Assembly: GCA_018713425.1 (NCBI GenBank)
Contig: DVOT01000016.1
Location: forward strand, 1-54,156
Source: Alectryocaccomicrobium faecavium
GTDB lineage: Bacteria > Bacillota > Clostridia > Christensenellales > Aristaeellaceae
Direction of reading: 5' to 3'
DNA length: 54,156 bases
Shown here: piece after piece, positions 42,438-50,175 of the stretch
Numbering within the stretch: position 1 is the stretch's first letter
Layout: every line of letters begins with the position of its first letter
Made by a program: the position numbers and the translations under genes
Notes under the pieces: generated by a model
The model's input: the letters and a program-made list of their open reading frames with translations, nothing else
Database searches by the model: none
Told to the model about the DNA's origin: nothing

Positions 42438-42466
42438 TTGACAGGCTCCGCGCAAAACCCTACACT
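42438..42466 (+). promoter_or_regulatory. Promoter of the SRAP gene
   Basis: TTGACA (42438-42443) with a 17-base spacer to TACACT (42461-42466). A TATAAT five bases on (42466-42471) is at 22 bases and unlikely to pair with this -35. The rest of the 42184-42539 intergenic region shows no gene; I found no LexA-type box before this SOS-associated gene. Confidence 0.6.
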
Positions 42467-42539
42467 ATAATCAGCGTTTATCGTATTGTCCGTCCAACCC
42501 TACGAGCGGTTTGCCGCTCCGCAAAAGGAGGAACAGCCC

Positions 42540-43130
42540 ATGTGCAGCCGTTATTGGATCGCCGCAGACGATGACGGCGAATTGGCGAAAATCATCGCCG
42601 CGCTCAACCGCAAAGGCGCGCCGGAAAACGTTAAAACCAGCGGGGAGATCTTCCCCTCCGACACCGTGCCGGTCGTGGCCAACAACCGCCAACTGAAAGC
42701 CCGGCCGTTTGCCATGCGCTGGGGATATTCTTTCCCAGACGGGCATCCCATCATCAACGCCCGCTCCGAAACGGCGCAAACCAAGCCGCTCTTTCAGGAT
42801 GGCATGCGCCGGCGGCGCTGCCTGATTCCCGCCAAATGCTATTTCGAGTGGGAACGGCGCGATAAAGAACGCATCAAATACGCGATTCGCCCCGCGCATG
42901 GGCGCATCCTCTATTTCGCGGGAATTTACCACTGGGAGCAGCATAGCAAAGCCACCTTCCCCACGTTTGCCATTCTCACGCAGCAGGCCGCGCCGGAAAT
43001 CGCCTTCATCCACGAGCGCATGCCCGTCATCCTGCCCGCGGAACGCCTACGCGATTGGCTGAACCCGCGAAACGATGCGCGCGACATCTTGCAAGCCGCG
43101 CTGCGCGATATGGAATACCAGCGCGTATGA
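42540..43130 (+). CDS. SOS response-associated peptidase family protein (SRAP, YedK/HMCES-like)
   Basis: The 196-residue protein is a SRAP protein, which shields abasic sites in single-stranded DNA by covalent linkage through its second residue. It begins Met-Cys-Ser-Arg, giving the catalytic Cys2 after Met removal. Other conserved parts are NARSETAQ, RRCLIPAKCYFEWE with the active-site Glu, and IHERMPVILP with the His. AAAGGAGG precedes the ATG at 42540. It is a single-gene unit with promoter and terminator. Confidence 0.95.
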   Translation: MCSRYWIAADDDGELAKIIAALNRKGAPENVKTSGEIFPSDTVPVVANNRQLKARPFAMRWGYSFPDGHPIINARSETAQTKPLFQDGMRRRRCLIPAKCYFEWERRDKERIKYAIRPAHGRILYFAGIYHWEQHSKATFPTFAILTQQAAPEIAFIHERMPVILPAERLRDWLNPRNDARDILQAALRDMEYQRV

Positions 43131-43152
43131 GAAACCCCTGCTCTTTGCTTTG

Positions 43153-43183
43153 CGCCAGTCCATCGCGGACTGGCGTTTCCTTT
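43153..43183 (+). terminator. Terminator after the SRAP gene
   Basis: CGCCAGTCC (43153-43161) pairs with GGACTGGCG (43167-43175) around ATCGC, followed by TTTCCTTTT. Confidence 0.85.
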
Positions 43184-43316
43184 TCTCTTCCGCTTATATT
43201 TTCCTTCTTGCTTATATTTGAGCGTTCCTCAATTCAAATCACTTATATTTTTAACATTTCATCGATATAATGTTCTCTATACATACTGTGCCTGTAAATA
43301 AAGGAGAGCCGCGTTT

Positions 43317-43829
43317 ATGCGCACCATTATCCACGATTTGCCGGAGGCCCTCGCCCCGACGCCAAAGGATTCCAGCGAGGGCTTCCTTTCCCTGCGCGCG
43401 AACGGGCGTTGCGCTCCTTGCAAAGGCTGTTTTGCCTGCTGGCTCAAGCGGCCCGGCTTTTGTTCCATACCGGACGCTTTCCAGCACGCAGGCGCGCTCA
43501 TCGGCCAGAGCGACCCTCTCCTGATCGTCAGCCGGTTGTTGTACGGCGGTTACAGTGCCCCCATCAAGGCCATTCTAGATCGGAGCATCGGCCTTTCGCT
43601 GCCATTCTTCACCTGGCGCGGCGGCCAAACGCACCACCTGTCCCGCTATCCGCACCGTCAGCTCCTGCGCGTTTGCTTTTATGGCGGCGCTACGCAATGG
43701 GAAAAAGAAACCGCGCGCGAACTGGTGGAACGCAACCGTCTGAATTGGGATTATGAAAGGGCGGAAGTGTTTTTCTACGACGAACCCGCTCAGGCAAAGG
43801 AGGCGTGCGAATGCGCGTTATATTCCTGA
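43317..43829 (+). CDS. Flavodoxin-like NAD(P)H-dependent oxidoreductase with Cys cluster
   Basis: The 170-residue protein has a flavodoxin-like pattern: an early CAPCKGCFACWLKRPGFC segment, as in FMN reductases and iron-sulfur flavoproteins, then SDPLLIVSRLLYGGYSAPIK, where the FMN phosphate and ring would bind, and LRVCFYGGA. It may carry FMN and reduce a quinone or other acceptor. A TATAAT at 43266-43271 and AAAGGAGAG about 10 bases before the ATG support expression. It overlaps the next gene by 19 bases and starts a four-gene operon. Confidence 0.8.
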   Translation: MRTIIHDLPEALAPTPKDSSEGFLSLRANGRCAPCKGCFACWLKRPGFCSIPDAFQHAGALIGQSDPLLIVSRLLYGGYSAPIKAILDRSIGLSLPFFTWRGGQTHHLSRYPHRQLLRVCFYGGATQWEKETARELVERNRLNWDYERAEVFFYDEPAQAKEACECALYS

Positions 43830-44587
43830 CAGCCAGTCCCAAGCGCCGCGGCGGCGCTTCGCGCTATTTTGCCAGCCTACTCCGTCTCTTTTTGCCTGGC
43901 GCGCAGAAAACGATTCTTCCGCTGCGCAATCGAGGGGATTTTTCAAAAGCGCTATCGGCGCTTGAGGACATCGACGCGCTCTGCCTGTGCTTTCCTCTAT
44001 ATGTGGACGCGCTTCCCTCTCACCTCATTGAATTCCTGGCGTTGGCGGAGGCACATTGCCGGGAACACGCCTGCCATTTCCGCGTGTACGCGCTCGGCAA
44101 CAACGGCTTTATTGAAGGGCGGCAGAACCGTCCCGCGCTACGCATGCTGCGCGCCTGGTGCGAGCAGGCAAATCTGCCCTATGGCGGCGGCATAGGCATC
44201 GGAGGCGGCGCCATGCTGCGCGTGTTGGGCATCGTCTATCCCATTTTGCTCCTGCTCAGCCTCGCGCAAATCGCGCTCGCCCTGTGCGGCGCGGGTGGAA
44301 ACGCGCATGACCCCTTGCTTTCCCTGGGAACGCAACTTGCGAGCTGGCTATTTTTCAACGCGGCCGTGTTGGTGGGCATGGCGCGCCTGGCCTGCGCCAT
44401 GCGGAAAGGACGGGAAATCACGGATTTTTATGCGCGGGTTCTACTGCCCGCTTTCCTGTTCATTCCCATCGCGGATCTCTTCATGGTTCTATCCTCCGCT
44501 TTTCAGGGGCGATTCTTGTTTGCCCTTTGCAAGCGCGATGTTTGGCGACAAAAAACATCAGGAAACGAGGCGAATTCGCATTCATGA
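43811..44587 (+). CDS. Flavodoxin-like domain fused to a membrane domain
   Basis: The 258-residue product begins RVIFLTASPKRRGGASRYF, the phosphate-binding loop of flavodoxin-like reductases, and has LCLCFPLYVDALPSHLIEFL and VYALGNNGFIEG from the same fold. From about residue 135 it turns into three or four membrane segments (MLRVLGIVYPILLLLSLAQI; LASWLFFNAAVLVGMARLA; RVLLPAFLFIPIADLFMVL). This tethers the flavoprotein to the inner face of the membrane. AAAGGAGG seven bases before the ATG at 43811 decides the start. It overlaps both neighbours, the next by ATGA. Confidence 0.75.
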   Translation: MRVIFLTASPKRRGGASRYFASLLRLFLPGAQKTILPLRNRGDFSKALSALEDIDALCLCFPLYVDALPSHLIEFLALAEAHCREHACHFRVYALGNNGFIEGRQNRPALRMLRAWCEQANLPYGGGIGIGGGAMLRVLGIVYPILLLLSLAQIALALCGAGGNAHDPLLSLGTQLASWLFFNAAVLVGMARLACAMRKGREITDFYARVLLPAFLFIPIADLFMVLSSAFQGRFLFALCKRDVWRQKTSGNEANSHS

Positions 44588-45117
44588 ACAGCGTTATCCT
44601 CTATGGCAGCCATTACGGTAGCGCGCGCCGGTACGCGCAGGCGCTGGCCGAAAGCACAGGCATTGTGGCGGTTCCCTATACGGACGCGCCCAGGCTTTCC
44701 GACAAGCACGCCATCGTCTACGTGGGCGCGCTGTACGCGGGCGGCGTGCTGGGCCTGCGCAAGACCTTTCGGGGCTTTGCTCCCAAAGAAGGCCAAACCA
44801 TCCTCATCGCCACCGTGGGCCTGGCCGATCCAACCGACGCGGAAAACCGCGCCAACATCCGCGCTTCCCTTAAGCGGCAATTGAGCGCGGAAGTGCTCGA
44901 GCGCGCAAAAATTTTCCACCTGCGGGGCGGTATCGATTACCAAAAGCTCTCTTTGGGGCATCGCGCGGCCATGGCCCTGCTGTATCAAACCGCGCGCCGC
45001 GTGCCGGAAGAAAAACAGACGGCGGAAAACCGCGCGCTCATCGAAACCTATGGCCAACGGGTCGATTTTGAGGATTTGCGCGCGCTGGAACCCATTTTGC
45101 AAGCGATTCCGAGGTGA
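44584..45117 (+). CDS. Flavodoxin domain-containing protein (HemG-like)
   Basis: The 177-residue protein has a long-chain-less flavodoxin domain: VILYGSHYGSARRYAQALAE with the FMN phosphate loop, YVGALYAGGVLGLRKTFRGF, and ILIATVGLADPTDAENR. The C-terminal half (FHLRGGIDYQKLSLGHRAAM) is like that of HemG-type and menaquinone-dependent protoporphyrinogen oxidases, though these proteins in Firmicutes are often of unknown role. It follows the membrane-fused flavodoxin with a four-base overlap. Confidence 0.82.
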   Translation: MNSVILYGSHYGSARRYAQALAESTGIVAVPYTDAPRLSDKHAIVYVGALYAGGVLGLRKTFRGFAPKEGQTILIATVGLADPTDAENRANIRASLKRQLSAEVLERAKIFHLRGGIDYQKLSLGHRAAMALLYQTARRVPEEKQTAENRALIETYGQRVDFEDLRALEPILQAIPR

Positions 45118-45122
45118 AGGAC

Positions 45123-45929
45123 ATGCGAGCCAAAATGGGTTGCTTGGCAAAACTTTTGCTCACCGGCCTGATCACCACAATGGTGCGCATTGCCGGACAA
45201 CTTTCCCTGCCCGCGGGCGAGCAAACGGTGCTCGCCCCCAGCGTCTTTGCCCAAAACGGCACTATGCCACTCGTTTTCACCATCTATGGCCTCTTCGCTT
45301 ACACGGGCATTGCGGCGCTGTTTTTGCTCATCCGTCGCCGTATGGGCGGCAGCCGCCTTTCACAAGGGCTAAAATATGGTCTTTCCTGCTGTGCGGTATG
45401 GGTGGTGTATTTGTGGGAACCCCTTCCCCACGTCGCACCGCTGGATCGAATCACCTATCCGCTGGCCGACGGCTTGGCCCTCATCGCCATGGGCCTGTGC
45501 CTGGGATGGCTCTTGGGCATTCCGGGCCAGAAAGCCTCTCAACCGCGAGGCAGCATTCCCTGGGTTCCCGCGCTAGCCATAGCTGGTTGCTTTCTGGCCG
45601 GGCGGCTTTTTCAATATTGCCTGATCGGCATCTATTCCTCGTTTGACGCCAAAATCGTCGAAACCCTGCTATGGTGCCTTATAACGGGATTGACCACGGG
45701 CGGGACAATGGCCTGGCTCAACCGCTATGTTGGCGCAAATGGCCGCCTCCGGCGCGCGTTGGCGCTTGGTGGACTGCTATTTGGCGTAGATCTGGCGCTG
45801 TTCAACTTTTTCATGCCGCTGGTTTTCGCCGCCGACATTCCCGACCTGATCGCGCGCACGCTGATCGACGTTTGCTGCGTAACCATCGGTTGCCTCAGTT
45901 TCCCAGCGCCAGAGTCGATTCTCGCATAA
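45123..45929 (+). CDS. Polytopic membrane protein of unknown function
   Basis: The 268-residue protein has about seven hydrophobic segments and short loops, with no family I recognise. It starts MRAKMGCLAKLLLTGLITT. Conserved-looking loop parts are QLSLPAGEQTVLAPSVFA and DAKIVETLLWCLITGLTTG. GAGGTG lies six bases before the ATG at 45123, five bases after the flavodoxin gene ends. As the last gene of the flavodoxin operon it may be the membrane partner of the redox proteins. Its stop codon directly abuts the stop of the convergent gene. Confidence 0.7.
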   Translation: MRAKMGCLAKLLLTGLITTMVRIAGQLSLPAGEQTVLAPSVFAQNGTMPLVFTIYGLFAYTGIAALFLLIRRRMGGSRLSQGLKYGLSCCAVWVVYLWEPLPHVAPLDRITYPLADGLALIAMGLCLGWLLGIPGQKASQPRGSIPWVPALAIAGCFLAGRLFQYCLIGIYSSFDAKIVETLLWCLITGLTTGGTMAWLNRYVGANGRLRRALALGGLLFGVDLALFNFFMPLVFAADIPDLIARTLIDVCCVTIGCLSFPAPESILA

Positions 45930-47174
45930 TTAAGGCTGCCAGTTTTCCATCGCCGCGCGGCGGGCAATCTCCACGGCCTTGCCGAGCCGCGTGGGATCGC
46001 CATGCACGGTGGTAATGTCCCGGAAGGTAATTTCCAGCGGGCAACCGCGCGCGGCCCGCGCCGTCTTGGCGATCTGCGCGCGCAGGGCTTCTTCGTCCCA
46101 TTGTGCTGCCGCGAAACCGTTGGGCGAGGGTTTGCGGTGGTACACAATGCCCTTGCCGCGGATGTACCCGGCAATCGCCTCCTCATCGCACCAGGGCGAA
46201 ACCGAAACCTTGCGCAGGTTCGGCAGCCGCGAAAGGCTCCTTTCCCACAGCGGATGCACCGGCTCGCAGCAGCCGAAAGCAAACAGGCCGAAGCGCGCCG
46301 CGTACCGCGCGATGCTGGGGAAGAAAACCTCGTCGAACATCTGCGGGGAAATGCCCACGGTTTCCTGCGAATTGGCGTAGCCCCAACCGTCCGCAAAGCT
46401 GGCCTGGCGCGCGCCCACCTCCGCCAGCTGGCGCGAATAGCCATAGGAATCCTGCCCCACGTAGGAAGCGTCCGTATTCTGCGCCACCAGGCCGCGCGCT
46501 TCGATTTCTGAAAGGAATTCGAGCCAATCATCCGTCTGCATATCCAGCGCCTTGGCGAAATGTTCCGGCGCGTCGTACAGCGCCAGCAGCATGTTTTCCA
46601 TGCCCATCAGTTCCACCAGCGCCGTCGCCGGGGCGTAAGAAGGCGCAGGGGTGCGGTATTTCACGGTGAGGATATCGCCAAAAGTCTCGTTTGCCGCCGC
46701 GAACAGCGCCTGTTTGTGCGCGTACTCCTTCTCGATATTCCAAGTGGACTTGCCCAGCAAATGAAAATCCTCTTCCAGATCGGCAATGATGTGATGGGAA
46801 AGGTAGCCCATCGTCGGCTTGCCGTGCGCGTCCAGCGCCTGCTTTTTCTCCACCGGAATGCCAAACGGCGTGAACGAAAACGAAAGGTTCACCGAAAATT
46901 CCGGCTCGATCACGCGATCGTCCTTCCACCCCGCCTCCGTGAGCAGATTGAGAAAAGCGCCTTCCAACTCCCGCGCCAGCGGATCTTCGCACACCGGCTG
47001 GGGATACACGTCGCTATACACGCCGTGGAATTTCATCACGATCAGGGGTCTGTCCGGCTTTCCATCGTTGAGCGCGTACCAGCTTTTGCGCAGCCCGTCC
47101 ATCTGCGGCTGCGCCGCCAATTCGCGCACCTTTTGCGCGAGACCGCGCAGCAAAGTTCTTTCCTGTGCGTTCAT
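45930..47174 (-). CDS. URO-D-fold protein (uroporphyrinogen decarboxylase-like, COG0407 type)
   Basis: The 414-residue protein has the URO-D barrel fold but is longer than true HemE and lacks its typical N-terminal RPVWMMRQAG motif. It has AFGCCEPVHPLWERSLSRLP, which is the Cys/His cluster seen in the methyltransferase-like branch, and MMDEVFFPSIARYAARFG-type segments. A role in corrinoid or methyl-group chemistry is possible but unproven. The ATG at 47174 follows the stop of the small upstream gene by eight bases, behind GGAGG. Confidence 0.8.
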   Translation of the reverse strand: MNAQERTLLRGLAQKVRELAAQPQMDGLRKSWYALNDGKPDRPLIVMKFHGVYSDVYPQPVCEDPLARELEGAFLNLLTEAGWKDDRVIEPEFSVNLSFSFTPFGIPVEKKQALDAHGKPTMGYLSHHIIADLEEDFHLLGKSTWNIEKEYAHKQALFAAANETFGDILTVKYRTPAPSYAPATALVELMGMENMLLALYDAPEHFAKALDMQTDDWLEFLSEIEARGLVAQNTDASYVGQDSYGYSRQLAEVGARQASFADGWGYANSQETVGISPQMFDEVFFPSIARYAARFGLFAFGCCEPVHPLWERSLSRLPNLRKVSVSPWCDEEAIAGYIRGKGIVYHRKPSPNGFAAAQWDEEALRAQIAKTARAARGCPLEITFRDITTVHGDPTRLGKAVEIARRAAMENWQP

Positions 47175-47182
47175 ATGGCCTC

Positions 47183-47431
47183 CTATCCTTCCAGGCCGTT
47201 CGCCTGCCGCCGCATGTTTTCGAGCACCACATCGTAAATGTCGCCCAGGGACGCGCAATATTCCAGCACCTTCCACGGCTCGTTCGTGTGGAAGTGAATC
47301 TTGATGCACTCGTCGTCCCCCACGGCCAGCAGGCAATCGCCTTCGAAATGCTCCGCAATGTAATCGTGGATCGCGTCTTCGGACAAATCCTTGCCTTCAA
47401 TCAATAGCTGCGTATCAAATATATACTCCAC
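47183..47431 (-). CDS. Stand-alone FakA/DAK2-fusion-like C-terminal domain
   Basis: The 82-residue protein matches only one part of the much larger fatty acid kinase FakA (DhaK/DAK2-fusion, YloV): a segment ending LLAVGDDECIKIHFHTNEPW and then KVLEYCASLGDIYDVVLENM, just after the DAK2 kinase domain in FakA. Here it is a complete, separate gene with a GTG start at 47431 eight bases after GGGAGG. No kinase domain and no FakB-like gene are next to it. Its function is unknown; it may serve as a small binding protein for the adjacent URO-D-fold protein. Confidence 0.75.
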   Translation of the reverse strand: MEYIFDTQLLIEGKDLSEDAIHDYIAEHFEGDCLLAVGDDECIKIHFHTNEPWKVLEYCASLGDIYDVVLENMRRQANGLEG

Positions 47432-47507
47432 TCTGTTCGCCTCCCATGCTAGAAATAGCGCCAACTTCCAAAACGCACAAGGCGGTTTGAAAGCTGGCGT
47501 TCATTTT

Positions 47508-47906
47508 TTATTCTTCTTTTTTGAAAACTTTTGCGCAGGGCATGGGCATGGGCGCTTTCATCCGGCGGGAAAACAGGCGCACCGCGAGAAGCCCCAACGC
47601 GAGGCCAACCAGCGCGCCCAGCGCCTGCACGCCTTCCGCGCCCCAGCGCGCGCCGAGAAACAGCCCCGCGAGCATAGCGGCCAACGGCAGCGCGTAAGCG
47701 AGGAGCGCGCCGCGCGACACGGTTCCATCGGGCACTTCCAGCTCGATGGTTTCCCCTTCCCGGTATTCGCTCCCCTGCGGCAATTCCACCAGCACGCGCT
47801 CCACCTGGCCAAACCGGCAGGCGCGGCAGGACTGGCAGGCTTCCTCGCGGAGCACTTCCGCCATCAGCCTGCCGTTTTCCCGCACCACTTTCGCTTCCCG
47901 CTTCAT
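47508..47906 (-). CDS. SoxR-reducing system protein RseC/MucC family
   Basis: The 132-residue protein has a cytoplasmic N-terminal part with the conserved cysteine group CQSCRACRFGQ, then EGETIELEVPDGTVSRGALL, and two membrane helices (LAYALPLAAMLAGLFLGARW; VQALGALVGLALGLLAVRLF). In Firmicutes such proteins often sit by Rnf or redox genes; here it is in an operon with aspS, 15 bases downstream. AGGCTTG-like hairpin and no clear terminator separate it from the next gene. Confidence 0.88.
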   Translation of the reverse strand: MKREAKVVRENGRLMAEVLREEACQSCRACRFGQVERVLVELPQGSEYREGETIELEVPDGTVSRGALLAYALPLAAMLAGLFLGARWGAEGVQALGALVGLALGLLAVRLFSRRMKAPMPMPCAKVFKKEE

Positions 47907-47921
47907 GCCATTTTCCGCCCG

Positions 47922-49706
47922 CTATTCCTGTTCGTCGTCCGCCACGCGAATGTGCAGCATCTTGAGCTGCTCTTCCTGCACGTCGGACGGGGTTTGCATC
48001 ATCAGGCAATTGGCGTTTTGCGCTTTCGGGAAGGCGACGACTTCGCGCAGGTTCTCGCTGCCGGTCAAGATCATCACCAGCCGGTCGACGCCGAAGGCAA
48101 ACCCGCCGTGCGGCGGCGTGCCATACTTGAAGGCCTCCAGCAGGAAGCCGAAGCGGTGCTTCGCCTCCTCGGGCGAAAGGCCAATCATATCGAACATGCG
48201 CGACTGCATATCGCTGCGGTGGATGCGGATGGAACCGGAACCCATCTCGATGCCGTTGAGCACCAGGTCGTAGGCCTTGGCGCGCACCTGGTCAGGCGCG
48301 GTTTCCAGCAGTTCCTCGTCCTCCTCCATCCAGCTGGTGAAGGGATGGTGCATGGCCACGTAGCGCTCTTCTTCCTCGCTGTACTCAAAAAGCGGAAATT
48401 CCGTGACCCAAAACAGGTCGTAGCGGTTGTGGTCGATGAGATCGCGCTTTTTGGCGATTTCCAGGCGCAACGCGCCCAGCGCCTGCAGCGCCACGGCCTT
48501 TTTGTCCGCCACGAAGAAGAGGATGTCGCCCGGTTCGGCCCCCATGCGCTCGCGCAGCGCGTTCAAAAGGCCCTCATCCAGGAATTTGTTAAAGGAAGAT
48601 TTGTGGCTGCCGTCCGCCGCGAAGGAAACCCAGGCCAATCCCTTGGCACGGTAGGTCTTTACGAATTCGGCCAGCGCGTCGATCTGCTTGCGCGTCATAT
48701 CCGCGCAACCCTTGGCGTTGATGCCGCGCACGCAGCCGCCGGAAGCCGCCGCGTCCGCGAACACGGGGAAAGCGCAGCCTTGGGCGATATCCGTGGCGTC
48801 CACCAGCTTCATGTCGAAGCGCGTGTCCGGCTTATCGGAGCCATAATTTTCCATGGCGTATTTCCAGGTCATGCGCGGCAGGGGCAGGGACAGATGGATG
48901 CCCTTCACGGCTTCGAACACCTTGGCGAACGCACCCTCGATCACGGTCTGCACATCCTCGGGCTGCACAAAGCTCATCTCCACGTCCACCTGCGTGAATT
49001 CCGGCTGGCGGTCAGCGCGGTTGTCCTCGTCGCGGAAGCAGCGCGCCACCTGATAGTACTTATCAAAGCCAGCGAGCATTAGTAGCTGCTTGTAGATCTG
49101 CGGGGACTGCGGCAGCGCGTAGAACTGGCCCGCGCGGCCCCGGTAGGGTACCAGAAAATCGCGCGCGCCCTCGGGCGTGGACTTGGTGAGGATCGGCGTT
49201 TCCACGTCGATAAAGCCCTGCGAATCCATATAGCGGCGGATGGTGGCGGTGATTTCGTGCCGCAACTTGAGCTTTTGGAACATGGACGGCTTGCGCAGAT
49301 CGAGATAGCGGTACTTGAGCCGCACCGTCTCGTTTTCCTCGGCCTTGTCGTCGATGTAGATCGGCGGGGTTTCGGAGCGGTTGAGCAGCTCGGCTTCCTT
49401 CACCACCACTTCGATTTCGCCCGTGGCCATCTGCGCGTTCACGGCTTCGGGCGCGCGCTCGCGCACCTCGCCCACCGCGGTCACCACGTATTCGCCGCGC
49501 AGAGATTTGCCCAGCTTGAGCGTGGCCTCGTCGCACACCGTGTCGTCAAACACCAACTGCACCATACCCTCGCGGTCGCGCAGCCATACGAACACCACGC
49601 CGCCCAGATCGCGCGTGCGCTGCACCCAGCCGGAAAGCTGCACCGTTTGGCCCGCGTTCGCCTTCGTCAGCGTCCCGCAATAATGCGTGCGCTTATATCC
49701 ATTCAT
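47922..49706 (-). CDS. aspS: Aspartate--tRNA ligase
   Basis: The 594-residue protein is a bacterial-type class II AspRS. It has the N-terminal anticodon-binding OB fold (VQLSGWVQRTRDLGGVVFVW), motif 2 (CFRDEDNRADRQPEFTQVDV), a GAD insertion domain, and motif 3 (GFAFGVDRLVMILTGSENLR). It charges tRNA-Asp. GGAGGAGAAAGG precedes the ATG. The gene is controlled by a T-box leader. The rseC-like, small FakA-like and URO-D-like genes follow on the same strand. Confidence 0.98.
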   Translation of the reverse strand: MNGYKRTHYCGTLTKANAGQTVQLSGWVQRTRDLGGVVFVWLRDREGMVQLVFDDTVCDEATLKLGKSLRGEYVVTAVGEVRERAPEAVNAQMATGEIEVVVKEAELLNRSETPPIYIDDKAEENETVRLKYRYLDLRKPSMFQKLKLRHEITATIRRYMDSQGFIDVETPILTKSTPEGARDFLVPYRGRAGQFYALPQSPQIYKQLLMLAGFDKYYQVARCFRDEDNRADRQPEFTQVDVEMSFVQPEDVQTVIEGAFAKVFEAVKGIHLSLPLPRMTWKYAMENYGSDKPDTRFDMKLVDATDIAQGCAFPVFADAAASGGCVRGINAKGCADMTRKQIDALAEFVKTYRAKGLAWVSFAADGSHKSSFNKFLDEGLLNALRERMGAEPGDILFFVADKKAVALQALGALRLEIAKKRDLIDHNRYDLFWVTEFPLFEYSEEEERYVAMHHPFTSWMEEDEELLETAPDQVRAKAYDLVLNGIEMGSGSIRIHRSDMQSRMFDMIGLSPEEAKHRFGFLLEAFKYGTPPHGGFAFGVDRLVMILTGSENLREVVAFPKAQNANCLMMQTPSDVQEEQLKMLHIRVADDEQE

Positions 49707-49770
49707 TGCCTTTCTCCTCCAATTCTTCCGAATTTCCCGGCCATTTTTCCCAGAGCAGCCCGCCTGCGAT

Positions 49771-49990
49771 AAAAAAATAGCCCTCGCCCTCCAAAGGGGC
49801 GAAAGCCTCAGCTCCGCGGTGCCACCCTGCTTTTTTCTCCATCCCCTATAACGCGAGGACGCGCCGCCTGCGCGGAAGCTCGGGAGTGTCGTTCATCCAA
49901 GCCGTGCATGGGCGCTCTCAGTCGCGGCGCGCCATCCCTGTGCGCACGGGGCAATGGACTACTCTTTCCCTCATCGCTCGTATCTACTGT
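49771..49990 (-). promoter_or_regulatory. T-box riboswitch controlling aspS
   Basis: The minus strand holds the T-box core GGGTGGCACCGCGG (49828-49815), followed by a terminator: GCTTTCGCCC pairing (two or three G-U) with GGGCGAGGGC and then seven T (49777-49771). Upstream lies a stem I region starting near GGGAAAGAGTAGTCC. A GAC (49923-49921) in CGACTGAGAGC is a fitting specifier codon for tRNA-Asp. Uncharged tRNA-Asp should prevent termination and raise aspS expression. Confidence 0.92.
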
Positions 49991-49992
49991 GC

Positions 49993-50021
49993 ATTATACC
50001 TTTTACTGGCAGGCCTGTCAA
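49993..50021 (-). promoter_or_regulatory. Promoter of the aspS operon
   Basis: On the minus strand TTGACA (50021-50016) and TATAAT (49998-49993) are 17 bases apart. Confidence 0.85.
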
Positions 50022-50175
50022 GTTAAAACCGCGCGCGGCGGCCTGCGCCCAAAATCCCCAGCCAGAAACCGCATTTTAGCGCAGTTAAACGCGTAACTTA
50101 ATACGAAGGTGCTTAATAAAATAAGGCAAAAGAGTAAAATATTGTCTTAATTTTGTAAACACCAAGGTGAGATCC
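50022..50175. other. Intergenic region upstream of the CotH/VTC cluster
   Basis: GC-rich next to aspS and then AT-rich. CTTAAT occurs three times, at 50097, 50112 and 50146. A weak promoter TTAATA (50113-50118), 16 bases, TAAAAT (50135-50140) could serve the plus-strand cluster. No gene is seen. Confidence 0.35.

Noticed and set aside
42438..42471. TTGACA paired with TATAAT before the SRAP gene
   Set aside because: The spacer would be 22 bases. TACACT at 17 bases is the likelier -10.
47391..49082. A 563-codon plus-strand open frame opposite aspS and the rseC-like gene
   Set aside because: Antisense shadow of aspS with His/Gln/Arg-rich text and no family features.
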